DNA of 64,000 nucleotides, from contig JAAMEZ010000021.1 of assembly GCA_013322215.1 (NCBI GenBank), forward strand, positions 124,001 to 188,000, given 5' to 3'. Source of the stretch: Martinezella rhizogenes (lineage in GTDB: Bacteria; Pseudomonadota; Alphaproteobacteria; Rhizobiales; Rhizobiaceae). Position 1 is the first letter of the stretch, and each line of letters begins with the position of its first letter. Below the pieces are notes generated by a model. That model was given only the letters and a program-made list of their open reading frames with translations, did not search any database and was not told where the DNA came from. Positions 16,322 through 25,495 of the stretch are shown here, one piece after another. Position numbers and translations under genes: made by a program.

Positions 16322-17746
16322 ATGCAAAATTCTGATGCGGTCTGGGACATCGTCGAAAAGAAAAGCGCCGAGTTCTTCGCGCTCAGCGATCGGATCTGGG
16401 ACATTCCGGAAACGAATTACCTGGAATACCGATCCGCCGAAGAACATGCTGAGATGCTTGAGCGCCAGGGGTTTCGCGTCGAGCGCGGCATCGCCGGCCT
16501 GCCGACGGCTGTCATGGGCGAGGCTGGCGAAGACGGCCCGGTCATCGCGATCCTCGGCGAGTTCGACGCGCTGCCGGGATTGAGCCAGGAGGCCGGCGTT
16601 GCAGAGGAGCGGCCGCTGATAGATGGCGGCAATGGCCATGGTTGTGGCCATAACATGCTGGGCGCCGGCTCGATGCTTGCCGCAGCCGCAGTCAAGGATT
16701 TCCTTGCTGAAAACGGTCTGAAGGGCAGGGTGCGCTATTACGGCTGCCCGGCCGAGGAGGGTGGCTCCTCCAAGGGCTTCATGGTCCGCGCCGGCGTTTT
16801 CGACGATGTCGATATCGCGATTTCCTGGCATCCAGCGGCGTTTGCCGGCGTCAACAATCCTATCTCGCTTGCCTGCAACGAGATCAATTTTCATTTTTCC
16901 GGCCGTGCCTCGCATGCCTCGGCCACGCCCCATCTCGGCCGCAGCGCGCTGGATGCAGTCGAGCTCATGAATGTCGGCGTCAACTACATGCGCGAGCACA
17001 TGCCGTCGACGGCACGCATCCATTATGCTGTCACCGATACCGGTGGTGCGGCGCCGAATGTAGTGCAGGCGCGCGCCACCGTGCGCTATCTCGTGCGGGC
17101 ACGGACCCTGCCGGAGCTTCTCTTGCTGGTCGCCCGCGTGAAGAAAGTTGCCGACGGTGCTGCCTTGATGACGGAGACGACGGTCCGCAGCGAGATCATC
17201 AGCGGCGACGCCAATCTCGTCGGCAATACACCGCTCGAGGAATGCATGTTCTCGCAGCTGGATCGGCTCGGGCCGCCCGTGTTTGACGACGCAGATCGCG
17301 AGACGGCGCGGAAGTTCCAGCAGACGTTCAGTGCGGAGGATATTGCCGCTTCCTACGGCCGTTTTGCGCTGAAGCCGAAGAAGGGCCAGACGCTCTGCGA
17401 GGAAATCTTCCCGCTGAATGCCGGTGATGGGACGCTGGTCGGTTCAACCGATGTCGGCACGGTCAGCTGGGTCGTCCCGACCGTGCAGATGCGCGGCGCC
17501 ACCTATGCCATCGGCACGCCCGGCCACTCCTGGCAGCTCGTCGCGCAGGGCAAGCTGCCTGTCGCTCACAAGGGTACCGAACATGCGGCCAAGGTGATGG
17601 CGAGCACGGCCGCCGAACTCGTCCGCAATCCCGCGCTCATCGCCGCTGCCAAGGAAGATCACAAGGCACGGCTTGAGGGCACGCCCTTCGTCAATCCGAT
17701 CCCGGACGACGTCGAGCCGCCGCTGCCGGAGAAGGTCAATGGCTGA
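16322..17746 (+). CDS. M20-family amidohydrolase / peptidase (AbgB-like)
   Basis: Cytoplasmic metal-dependent amide hydrolase of the M20D group (474 residues), related to p-aminobenzoyl-glutamate hydrolase subunit AbgB and other N-acyl-amino-acid hydrolases. Metal-ligand motifs: GEFDALPG, NGHGCGHNMLGAGS, PAEEGGSSKGFM and the C-terminal GTPGHSWQ. The dimerisation domain is at about 190-305 (FSGRASHASATPHLGRSALDAVELMN). It overlaps the M28 gene by 8 nt and heads an operon with an amino-acid-type ABC importer, so it probably hydrolyses an imported conjugated amino acid or opine-like compound (inference). Confidence 0.9.
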   Translation: MQNSDAVWDIVEKKSAEFFALSDRIWDIPETNYLEYRSAEEHAEMLERQGFRVERGIAGLPTAVMGEAGEDGPVIAILGEFDALPGLSQEAGVAEERPLIDGGNGHGCGHNMLGAGSMLAAAAVKDFLAENGLKGRVRYYGCPAEEGGSSKGFMVRAGVFDDVDIAISWHPAAFAGVNNPISLACNEINFHFSGRASHASATPHLGRSALDAVELMNVGVNYMREHMPSTARIHYAVTDTGGAAPNVVQARATVRYLVRARTLPELLLLVARVKKVADGAALMTETTVRSEIISGDANLVGNTPLEECMFSQLDRLGPPVFDDADRETARKFQQTFSAEDIAASYGRFALKPKKGQTLCEEIFPLNAGDGTLVGSTDVGTVSWVVPTVQMRGATYAIGTPGHSWQLVAQGKLPVAHKGTEHAAKVMASTAAELVRNPALIAAAKEDHKARLEGTPFVNPIPDDVEPPLPEKVNG

Positions 17747-19415
17747 GGTCGGTCTGAAGCCCGATCGCGCGCGCTTGATGGCGCATATCGGCGAATTCGC
17801 GCGCCGCGTAAAGCTGTCTGGAACGGCCGAGGAGCTGGAGAGTTTCCGCTATCTCCAGGCTGAGATGGATGGCTTTGGCTATCGCACACAGCTTCTGTCG
17901 CACGACGCTTTCATCAGTCTGCCAGGTTTCGCCAGGGTCGAGATCGACGGCGGAAGCCTTCGATGTATCACACATTCCATGTCGGTCTCGACATCAGCAG
18001 CAGGGGTAACTGGCAAGCTCATCCACGTCGGCGAGGGAACCGAAGCCGATTTCGCAGGCAAGGATGTTGCAGGCAAGATCGTTCTGGTCGATGGTATCGC
18101 GACCGAGGAAGTGGCCGCTCTTGCGAGTGCTTTCGGCGCTCTTGGCGAACTTCACATCAGCCCGAACGAGCATCTTTACGAGATGTGCGTCTCGCCGGTC
18201 TGGGGCAGTCCGTCGCAGCATACGCGCCACAAGCTGCCGACGACAGTCATCTGCTCGATCGCGAAGGACGATGGCGACTGTCTGCGCGAAAGGCTTGCAC
18301 GCGGAGAAACCGTGGCTGCAACGCTGTGCGCGGACGTCGATACGGGTTGGCGCAAGACGCCGCTGCTTGTTGCCGAGCTTCAGCCGAAAGGCGACGATGC
18401 ACCTTTCGTCCTTTTTTCCGGCCATCATGATACCTGGCATTTCGGGGTCATGGACAATGGCGGTGCCAACGCGACGATGCTTGAGGCGGCGCGCCTGCTC
18501 GCGCTTCGTGCGGCCGAGTGGCGCCGAGGCTTGCGCATATGCTTCTGGTCCGGTCATTCGCATGGCCGCTATTCCGGCTCCGCCTGGTATGCGGACGAGT
18601 ATTTCGATGAACTCGATCGCCGCTGCGCCGTCCATGTCAATGTCGATTCCACCGGCGGCGAGGGCGCGACCGTCCTCACCAATTCCGGCGTGATCGACGA
18701 ACTCAGGCCTTTGGCGGCGGATGTGATCGGGCGCGTGACCGGACAGAAACATGCCGGCAGACGTCATGGCCGCGCGGCGGATCAATCCTTCTGGGGCGTC
18801 GGTATCCCTTCGATGTTCGGCAGCCTCAGCCATCAGCCGCCAGGCCCGGTCAAGATGCTGACGGCGCTCGGGTGGTGGTGGCATACGCCGCACGACACTG
18901 CAGAGCATATCGATCCGGACAATCTTTGCCGAGACACGGCGATTGTTCTCGAGGTTCTCTGGCGGCTGCTGACCTCGCCCGTCCTGCCGCTGGACTACAC
19001 TCAATATGCCGCCTCTCTCGGTGAACAGATCGGGCAATTGCAGGCAACGCTTTCCGGCCGTCTCGATATATCCGGCCTGTCCCAAGCCATCGAAGACCTG
19101 CGCGTCAATGCAAATTCGCTTCTGCAGGTGAAAGACCCAACGCCGGAAAGAGCAGCGCGGATCGATGCCTCGCTGATGCGTGCCGGGCGATATCTGGTGC
19201 CGCTGAATTATACCAGCGGTGAACGCTTCCATCCCGATTCCGCGCTCCCACACGTCGCCTGGCCATCCCTGGAAGGGCTGCGCGCGCTGGCGAGACTGGG
19301 GGAGGGGGCGGCGGATACCGCTTTTTACGTCGTTCATGCGCGTCAGACGAGAAATCGCGTCGCTCATGCATTGCGAGAAGCCAATGCGGCGCTGCAGAGG
19401 GCTCTGGAGGACTGA
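17739..19415 (+). CDS. M28-family peptidase-like protein with PA insert
   Basis: 558 residues. The first part has a protease-associated-like insert (TGKLIHVGEGTEADFAGKDVAGKIVLVDG), then the M28 core: SGHHDTWHFGVMDNGGANATMLEAARLL (His and bridging Asp), FWSGHSHGRYSGSAWYADEY, NVDSTGG (Asp) and WWWHTPHDTAEHI (His). At the position where classical M28 enzymes carry Glu-Glu this protein reads SGHSHGRYSGS, as in a known aberrant subgroup, so the catalytic base may differ. No signal peptide, so it is cytosolic. Its ATG overlaps the M20 gene. Likely cleaves the same imported substrate or its product. Confidence 0.82.
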   Translation: MAEVGLKPDRARLMAHIGEFARRVKLSGTAEELESFRYLQAEMDGFGYRTQLLSHDAFISLPGFARVEIDGGSLRCITHSMSVSTSAAGVTGKLIHVGEGTEADFAGKDVAGKIVLVDGIATEEVAALASAFGALGELHISPNEHLYEMCVSPVWGSPSQHTRHKLPTTVICSIAKDDGDCLRERLARGETVAATLCADVDTGWRKTPLLVAELQPKGDDAPFVLFSGHHDTWHFGVMDNGGANATMLEAARLLALRAAEWRRGLRICFWSGHSHGRYSGSAWYADEYFDELDRRCAVHVNVDSTGGEGATVLTNSGVIDELRPLAADVIGRVTGQKHAGRRHGRAADQSFWGVGIPSMFGSLSHQPPGPVKMLTALGWWWHTPHDTAEHIDPDNLCRDTAIVLEVLWRLLTSPVLPLDYTQYAASLGEQIGQLQATLSGRLDISGLSQAIEDLRVNANSLLQVKDPTPERAARIDASLMRAGRYLVPLNYTSGERFHPDSALPHVAWPSLEGLRALARLGEGAADTAFYVVHARQTRNRVAHALREANAALQRALED

Positions 19416-19477
19416 CGCTCCGCGAAGACCGAACATGACAAAAGGCCGCCCAAGCGGTTGAAAAGGGGAACTAAATT

Positions 19478-20332
19478 ATGGAAAACAGAAAAATACTTGC
19501 TGCCGTATTCGGCGCGATCGCCTTTCTTGCTCCGCTGACCGCCGGTGCAAAGGACTGGACCCAGGTGAAGGTCGGCATCGAAGGAGCATTCCCGCCGTGG
19601 AACCTGATGGATTCGAGCGGCAAGCTTGCCGGCTTCGACGTTGATCTCATCAATGATCTTTGCAAGCGCGCCAAGGTCGATTGCGAACTGATCGCCGGCG
19701 AATGGAACGCGATGATCCCAAGTCTGAATGCCGGCAAATTCGATCTGGTGATGACGCTCGGCATCAACGAGAAGCGCAAGCAGGTGGTCGATTTTACCGT
19801 GCCCTATGCAAGTGGCGTTGCGAGCTTCCTGCTTCTGAAGGATGGGCCGGTTTCCGTATTGCCGATGACCGGCGAGCGGTTGAACCTGAACGACAAGGCA
19901 AAGGCCGATCCGCTGATGGCGGAGATCGGCAAAGCGCTGAAGGGCAAGACGGTCGGCGTTGTCCAGTCGACCAGCCAGGAGCAATTGATCAACGCCTACT
20001 TCGGATCCGACGTGACGGTGCGCGCCTATAAGAGTTCTGGAGCGCGCGATCTCGACCTGAAGGCGGGCCGTGTCGATGCCGGATTCGATAGCGGCGTCTA
20101 CGAAACCTCCGTGCTCGGTAAGCCTGGCAACGACGATCTGATGATGTCGGGTCCCTTGGTGAAGGGGGCGATGCTGGCAACGGAAGTTGCTCTCGGCATG
20201 CGCAAGGGCGAAACCGATCTGAAGGCGAAATTCGACGACGCCATCAAGCAGGCCGCCAAGGATGGCACGATCAAGCAGCTCTCCGAAAAATGGAGCAAGA
20301 TCGACCTCACGCCGACCTTCGACGCCAATTGA
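19478..20332 (+). CDS. ABC transporter substrate-binding protein, polar amino acid/opine type
   Basis: Periplasmic binding protein (SBP_bac_3), 284 residues, with a Sec signal peptide (ENRKILAAVFGAIAFLAPLTAGA). Typical motifs: VGIEGAFPPWNLMDSSGKLAGFDVDLINDL, NAGKFDLVM, and LKGKTVGVVQSTSQEQ. The insert between the lobes (LPMTGERLNLNDKAKADPL) resembles the octopine/nopaline/histidine-binding group common in Rhizobiaceae. AAGGGGAACTAAATT precedes the ATG. It starts the transport part of the operon and has a paralogue at 22669-23526. Confidence 0.92.
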   Translation: MENRKILAAVFGAIAFLAPLTAGAKDWTQVKVGIEGAFPPWNLMDSSGKLAGFDVDLINDLCKRAKVDCELIAGEWNAMIPSLNAGKFDLVMTLGINEKRKQVVDFTVPYASGVASFLLLKDGPVSVLPMTGERLNLNDKAKADPLMAEIGKALKGKTVGVVQSTSQEQLINAYFGSDVTVRAYKSSGARDLDLKAGRVDAGFDSGVYETSVLGKPGNDDLMMSGPLVKGAMLATEVALGMRKGETDLKAKFDDAIKQAAKDGTIKQLSEKWSKIDLTPTFDAN

Positions 20333-20412
20333 GCGCTCGTGCAACCATCGTTCCTGGCCGAGGCTAAGACCATGACATCCGTTGCTGAAATCCACCCTTC
20401 CGGATCGACCGC

Positions 20413-21132
20413 ATGAACCAGCCAACCTTATTCGAGCTTGCCGGCTTCGGCCCGGATGGCTGGGGTCATGCTCTTCTGGCAGGCGCCTGGATGACCATTC
20501 TTGTCGCGATCGCCGGCTATGCAGTCGGTGCCTGCATCGGAACGCTCGGTGCATGGGGCAAGATCGCCGGTAATCGCTTTGCACGGGCCACGGCGGACGC
20601 CTATACGACGGTTCTTCGCGGCATCCCCGATCTATTGGTCATCTATCTCTTCTATTTCGGCGGCAGTGCGGTTGTGACCGCCGTCGGCAAGCTGTTCGGG
20701 GTGGAAGGCTTCCTCGGCTTTCCTGGCTTCCTGGCCGGTTCCCTTGCTGTTGGTGTCACGTCCGGTGCGCAGTTCACCGAAGTGCTGCGTGGCGGGTTCA
20801 AGGCCGTGCATCCCGGCGAGATCGAGGCTGCCATTGCTTGCGGAATGCCGCGCTGGCTGCGGCTGCGCCGGATTATCGCGCCGCTGACCCTGCGGCATGC
20901 GCTGCCGGGGCTCGGCAACGTCTGGCAGGTCGTCCTCAAGGAGTCGGCGCTGGTCTCGATCACCGGCGTTGCCGAATTACTGCGCCAGGCGCAGGTCGGC
21001 GCAGGTTCCACGGGACTGCCGTTCGATTTCTACCTGATCGCAGGGGTGATCTATCTGATGATCTCGACCTTTTCCAGCCTCATCATCCAGCAGGCCGAGC
21101 GGCATCTGTCGCGCGGAGTGAGGAAACGCTGA
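20413..21132 (+). CDS. ABC transporter permease, HisQ/OccQ type
   Basis: Inner-membrane permease, 239 residues, with about five helices. It carries the family EAA-like loop HPGEIEAAIACGMPRWLRLRRIIAPLTLRHALPGLGNVW and the N-terminal TVLRGIPDLLVIYLFYFGG motif of polar amino-acid permeases. TGATG overlaps the next permease by 1 nt. It forms a heterodimeric channel with that protein. Confidence 0.93.
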   Translation: MNQPTLFELAGFGPDGWGHALLAGAWMTILVAIAGYAVGACIGTLGAWGKIAGNRFARATADAYTTVLRGIPDLLVIYLFYFGGSAVVTAVGKLFGVEGFLGFPGFLAGSLAVGVTSGAQFTEVLRGGFKAVHPGEIEAAIACGMPRWLRLRRIIAPLTLRHALPGLGNVWQVVLKESALVSITGVAELLRQAQVGAGSTGLPFDFYLIAGVIYLMISTFSSLIIQQAERHLSRGVRKR

Positions 21133-21872
21133 TGGATTGGCAGTTCCTTGAAGAGACTTTTGTGAGCCTTGTCGCGGCGATTCCGTTGACGATCGAACTT
21201 GCGGTAACGTCGATCTGCCTCGGCGCCATCCTGGCGTTGCTCCTGGCGCTTGCTCGCCTGTCGGGTTTCACCGTCCTCGACTGGTTTGCCAGGCTTTATG
21301 TCTTCGTCTTTCGCGGTACGCCGCTGCTCGTGCAGATCTTCCTGATCTACTATGGCCTCGGTCAGTTCCCCGCCATCCGCCACAGCATTTTTTGGCCGTT
21401 CCTGCGCGATCCCTATTGGTGCGCCGTCCTGGCGCTGACGTTGAATACTGCAGCCTATGCCAGCGAAATCATCCGCGGCGGCCTGCTGTCCGTCCCGCAC
21501 GGACAGGTGGAGGCTGCGCGCGCCTGCGGTATGCATCGTCTCGTGATGTTCCGGCGCATCATCCTGCCGCTTGCCATCCGTCAGGCCCTGCCGGGCTATG
21601 GCAACGAGATGATCTCGATGGTGAAGGCGACATCGCTTGCCTCGATCATCACGCTGATGGAAGTCACAGGCGTTGCGGCGAAGATCATTTCGGAGACCTA
21701 CCGCGCCATCGAGGTCTTCGTCGTCTCAGGCACCATCTATCTCGCGATCAATTTCGTGCTGACACGCCTCATCCAGCTTGCCGAATATCGGCTTAGCCCG
21801 CATCTGCGCCCGCCTGTTCCGGTGACGCACGATACCGCCGCTGTGGCGGCCCCCGTAGGAGATCCGCAATGA
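21132..21872 (+). CDS. ABC transporter permease, HisM/OccM type
   Basis: Second permease of the amino-acid/opine importer, 246 residues. Seen: [24 protein letters not shown], and the ATPase-contact loop [39 protein letters not shown]. The start codon overlaps the previous stop as TGATG, and its own stop overlaps the ATPase start as ATGA. The C-terminal tail (about 25 residues, Pro/Ala-rich) is a little longer than usual. Confidence 0.93.
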   Translation: MDWQFLEETFVSLVAAIPLTIELAVTSICLGAILALLLALARLSGFTVLDWFARLYVFVFRGTPLLVQIFLIYYGLGQFPAIRHSIFWPFLRDPYWCAVLALTLNTAAYASEIIRGGLLSVPHGQVEAARACGMHRLVMFRRIILPLAIRQALPGYGNEMISMVKATSLASIITLMEVTGVAAKIISETYRAIEVFVVSGTIYLAINFVLTRLIQLAEYRLSPHLRPPVPVTHDTAAVAAPVGDPQ

Positions 21873-22636
21873 CGGCCACACCGATCGCGCTCAGCGTGCG
21901 CGACATGCACAAGAGCTTTGGGCCGGTCGAGGTGCTCAAGGGTATCTCGCTCGATGCGCTGGAGGGCGACGTCGTCTCGATTCTCGGATCGTCGGGTTCC
22001 GGAAAATCGACGTTCCTGCGATGCATCAATTTGCTGGAGACGCCTGATTCCGGTGAGGTGACCGTGGCGGGCGAAACGATCCGCATGCAGCGCAGCGCGC
22101 GCGGCACCCATCGCCCGTCTGACGGAAGGCAGGTCGATCGCATCCGTTCCCGGCTTGGTATGGTGTTCCAGAGCTTCAATCTCTGGTCCCACAAGACGGT
22201 GCTGGAGAACGTGATCGAGGCGCCTGTTTATGTCCAGGGCCGGGGGCGTGCCGAATGCATCGAGGAAGCAGAAGCGCTGCTCGCCAAGGTCGGCATCGCC
22301 GACAAGCGCAATTTCTACCCGGCTCACTTGTCGGGAGGCCAGCAACAGCGCGCAGCCATCGCACGTGCTCTCGCCATGCACCCGAAGGTGATGCTGTTCG
22401 ACGAGCCGACATCGGCGCTCGACCCCGAGCTTGTGGGTGAGGTCCTGAGGGTCATGCGCGCGCTCGCCGAGGAAGGACGCACCATGCTCGTCGTTACCCA
22501 TGAGATGGGTTTTGCGCGCGATGTCTCAAGCCGCGTCATCTTCCTGCACAAGGGCGTCGTCGAGGAAGACGGCAGGCCGCAGGATGTGTTTGCCGGTTCA
22601 CGGTCCGAACGCTTCCGCCAGTTCATCAGCCAATAA
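21869..22636 (+). CDS. ABC transporter ATP-binding protein, HisP/GlnQ type
   Basis: ATPase of the amino-acid/opine importer, 255 residues. Walker [15 protein letters not shown]-loop [10 protein letters not shown], signature [16 protein letters not shown], Walker [16 protein letters not shown] and switch VVTHEMGFA are all intact. The insertion [24 protein letters not shown] after strand 6 is typical of the OccP/HisP group. Confidence 0.95.
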   Translation: MTATPIALSVRDMHKSFGPVEVLKGISLDALEGDVVSILGSSGSGKSTFLRCINLLETPDSGEVTVAGETIRMQRSARGTHRPSDGRQVDRIRSRLGMVFQSFNLWSHKTVLENVIEAPVYVQGRGRAECIEEAEALLAKVGIADKRNFYPAHLSGGQQQRAAIARALAMHPKVMLFDEPTSALDPELVGEVLRVMRALAEEGRTMLVVTHEMGFARDVSSRVIFLHKGVVEEDGRPQDVFAGSRSERFRQFISQ

Positions 22637-22668
22637 TTTCAAGCTCAATCACAATGGGGAACTCGATC

Positions 22669-23526
22669 ATGAAATACCTGACCGGACTTCTGACTGCGAT
22701 CATGATGGTTGCGACGCTCGTCACGACGAGTGTCGTGCGCGCGGAGGACAGGAAGTGGACGCATGTAACGATCGCGACGGAAGGCGCTTTCCGTCCATGG
22801 AATTTCACCAAGGCGGACGGCAGCCTGGATGGATATGAGATCGAACTGATCAAATATCTCTGCGATCACATGAAGGTCGAATGCACGACCGTCATCCAGC
22901 CCTTCGACGGCATGATCCCGGCGCTCAATGCCGGTAAATTCGACGCCATCATTTCGGGCATGTCTGCAACCGCCAAGCGCGAGGAAGTGATTGCCTTCAG
23001 CGATTCCTACGGCACGACCGGCCAGACTTTTGCAACGCTGAAGGACTCTCCTCTCGTCGGCCTTCCTTTGAAGGGCGAAGTGTTTTCTCTCGCCACGGAT
23101 GAGGCGGGTGCTGCCAAGGCGGTGAAGGAGCTTGAACCGATGCTCAAAGGCAAGACGATCGGCGTTCAGACGGCATCGATCGCGGCAACCTTCCTCGACA
23201 AGTATCTGAAGGGCGTTGCCGATATTCGCGAGTATAAGACGACCGAGCAGCACGACCTCGACCTGAAGGCCGGTCGCGTCGATCTCATCATGGCGTCCAT
23301 GGCCTATCTGTCGACGGCGGCGGCAAAGCCCGGCAATGAAGATATGACCGTGACCGGCCCACGTTTCCAGGGCGGCCTTCTCGGTCGCGGCAGTTCCGTC
23401 GGCCTGCGCAAGGACGACACCCAACTGAAGGCGATGTTCAACGATGCGATCGCAGCGGCAAAGGCCGACGGTACGATCGCGAAACTGTCTCAGAAGTGGT
23501 TCGGCTTCGACGTGACCCCGAAGTAA
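22669..23526 (+). CDS. Second ABC substrate-binding protein of the same operon
   Basis: SBP_bac_3 periplasmic protein, 285 residues, with signal peptide (KYLTGLLTAIMMVATLVTTSVVRA). The ATG at 22669 is chosen because GGGGA is 8 nt upstream; an in-frame ATG at 22654 lacks this. It is paralogous to the protein at 19478 (shared IEGAF/ATEGAF, NAGKFD, LKGKT(V/I)GV, DLDLKAGRVD) but clearly diverged, so the operon probably offers two ligand specificities to one channel. Confidence 0.92.
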   Translation: MKYLTGLLTAIMMVATLVTTSVVRAEDRKWTHVTIATEGAFRPWNFTKADGSLDGYEIELIKYLCDHMKVECTTVIQPFDGMIPALNAGKFDAIISGMSATAKREEVIAFSDSYGTTGQTFATLKDSPLVGLPLKGEVFSLATDEAGAAKAVKELEPMLKGKTIGVQTASIAATFLDKYLKGVADIREYKTTEQHDLDLKAGRVDLIMASMAYLSTAAAKPGNEDMTVTGPRFQGGLLGRGSSVGLRKDDTQLKAMFNDAIAAAKADGTIAKLSQKWFGFDVTPK

Positions 23527-23984
23527 ATCTAGGGCGAAGCAAAACAGAAGGCTTCGTTGCGCGGCCTTTGACCTTGCCGAGTAATGACGGCGAAATGCTC
23601 TTTCGAGTCTACCAGCCCGATGACGCGCCGGTCATCGGGCTGATCTGGATGGCCCGTTCGGGGAGCACTGGCGAGATTTGCCCGAATGCTAAAGCGATTA
23701 TCAGGTCGTCAAGCGGTGTTATTGTCGCTGGATCGAGACAGTCGTTCTCGACGGTCCCCCATTACAGCAATGATCTCGACCCGATGACACAGTTATGAAA
23801 CCACGACTTTCACGCTTAGTGACGTGTGCGGACTGATCTGCAGTGATCCCGCAGATTCGGCGTGCGGCTTAGGGCCGTCATGGCGCACTAGGCGTCTGCG
23901 ATCATTTTCGTTGCAACCATAAGCTTTTAAAGTATATTCGCACTAAATAATTAAATCATTGCGATCTGGTTTCGGGAGGTAGTC
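23527..23984. other. 458-nt non-coding stretch
   Basis: No convincing gene. The only notable structure is the perfect hairpin at 23614-23641. The last 60 nt before the OmpA-type gene are AT-rich and probably contain its promoter. Confidence 0.5.
23614..23641. terminator. 11-bp perfect stem-loop after the ABC operon
   Basis: AGCCCGATGAC and its exact reverse complement are separated by GCGCCG. It lies 88 nt after the last gene of the transport operon. No T-run follows, so it could be a 3' stabilising or Rho-linked structure. Confidence 0.45.
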
Positions 23985-25484
23985 ATGAGTCAGCCTTCGA
24001 AATGGTGGTGGGGCCTGATCCCGCTTGCGATTCTCTGGATCTTCGCCACCGTCATTACCGGAAAGTCCATCAACAGCGATCTCAACAACAGGGCGGGCTC
24101 GTCCCTGGGGTCGGCTGTTCTTAGTCCGGTGTTCAGTGTGGCGGGCCGGGACGTCGCTCTCGCCGGGGTGGTATTTTCTCCGGAGGCTGCAAACCAGGTC
24201 GCTGCGTCCGTGGGTCAGGTTTGGGGGGTGCGCAAGGTTCTGGTCGACGCCAAGGAGCCCGACGTCGCCAAGCCCTTCAACTGGGCCATATCCCATGAAG
24301 GTCCGAGCGTTGTCCTGTCCGGCAGCGTTCCAACCCCCGACATGCGCGACAAGATTGTCGCCGCCGCGAAAGCGACCTTCGCCGGGACCGATGTCAAGGA
24401 TGAAATGCACTATGCCAGCGGTGCCCCGGCCAGCTATGCCGGCGCCGCGCAGTTCGGCATCGACCAACTGGGCAAACTGGCAAAGGGCAGCGCTTCGTTG
24501 TCCGATACCGATCTGATGATTTCTGGCAATGCCGATACAAGCGATGCCTACAACGCCATCACCACGGCGCTCAAAACGCTGCCGGATGGCCTTACGCTTG
24601 CCAAATCCGACATTACGGCACCCAAACCGGCGCCTATGGCGCCGGCAACGCCCGCCACGGACACTCCGGCCATCGCAGCGGGATCATCCTCGATGGCCAC
24701 CTCTGCTGCGGCTACCGCAACGACTGCAGTAGCCACGCCCGCCACGGCCTACGGTTTCGATGCTGCCAGGGACAACGAGAAGCTTACCCTTTCGGGCAAC
24801 TATCCGGACGTTGATACGCATGGCAAGATTCTGGTTACGGCCAAGAGCCTCTTTCCGGGTGACGTCGTCGATGATCAGCTGACCGCTGCTCCCGGCGCAC
24901 CGAACGGCTTTGCAAACGCCGCGCTTGCAGGATTGAATGCCTTGTCGCGTCTCGGAAAGGGGACATTTTCGCTCTCCGGCACGAATGCAATGCTCTCGGG
25001 CGAGGCGCTCTATGATGGCGCCGTGAACAGTGTCCAAAGCGGATTTGCAGCCGCACTTCCAGACGGCTTCAAGGCGGCTCCTGCAACGATCACGGTCAGT
25101 GCGCCGGCCCCGGCCGTCGACGCTGTCAATTGCCAATCGATGCTCAACGGGATCGTAACCAAATCGAAGATCAACTTCGAAACGGGCAAGGCCCAGATCT
25201 CTCCTGTATCGTCCGGTCTGTTGGACACGATCGTTGCTACGATCAATCGTTGCCCGGGCTCAAACATCGAGGTGGCGGGCCATACGGATTCGAGCGGGGA
25301 TGAGAAGGCGAACATTGCCCTCTCCGAGCAGCGTGCCAAGGCGGTCGTCACCTATCTGACCGATGCAGGCGTGCAGGCGAGCCGACTAACTGCGATCGGT
25401 TTCGGCTCCTCGCACCCGCTCGCTTCCAATGATACCGAGGAAGGCAAGGCACTCAATCGGCGTATCGAATTCTCTGTCAAATAG
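23985..25484 (+). CDS. OmpA-family protein with BON-like repeats
   Basis: 499 residues. An N-terminal membrane anchor (KWWWGLIPLAILWIFATVI) is followed by BON-like modules in the first 190 residues, an Ala/Pro/Thr-rich linker (about 205-250), a further BON-like module (about 255-370), and a C-terminal OmpA peptidoglycan-binding domain (INFETGKAQISPVSSGLLDTI, VAGHTDSSGDEKANIALSEQRAKAVVTYL, GSSHPLASNDTEEGKALNRRIEF). It likely links the inner membrane to peptidoglycan. GGGAGG precedes the ATG. Coupled (11-nt gap) to the HhH-repeat protein. Confidence 0.88.
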   Translation: MSQPSKWWWGLIPLAILWIFATVITGKSINSDLNNRAGSSLGSAVLSPVFSVAGRDVALAGVVFSPEAANQVAASVGQVWGVRKVLVDAKEPDVAKPFNWAISHEGPSVVLSGSVPTPDMRDKIVAAAKATFAGTDVKDEMHYASGAPASYAGAAQFGIDQLGKLAKGSASLSDTDLMISGNADTSDAYNAITTALKTLPDGLTLAKSDITAPKPAPMAPATPATDTPAIAAGSSSMATSAAATATTAVATPATAYGFDAARDNEKLTLSGNYPDVDTHGKILVTAKSLFPGDVVDDQLTAAPGAPNGFANAALAGLNALSRLGKGTFSLSGTNAMLSGEALYDGAVNSVQSGFAAALPDGFKAAPATITVSAPAPAVDAVNCQSMLNGIVTKSKINFETGKAQISPVSSGLLDTIVATINRCPGSNIEVAGHTDSSGDEKANIALSEQRAKAVVTYLTDAGVQASRLTAIGFGSSHPLASNDTEEGKALNRRIEFSVK

Positions 25485-25495
25485 GAGAAGCGGCA

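Noticed and set aside
23496..23798. 100-codon frame after the second binding-protein gene
   Set aside because: Begins inside the preceding gene, crosses a perfect hairpin and matches no family; treated as non-coding.
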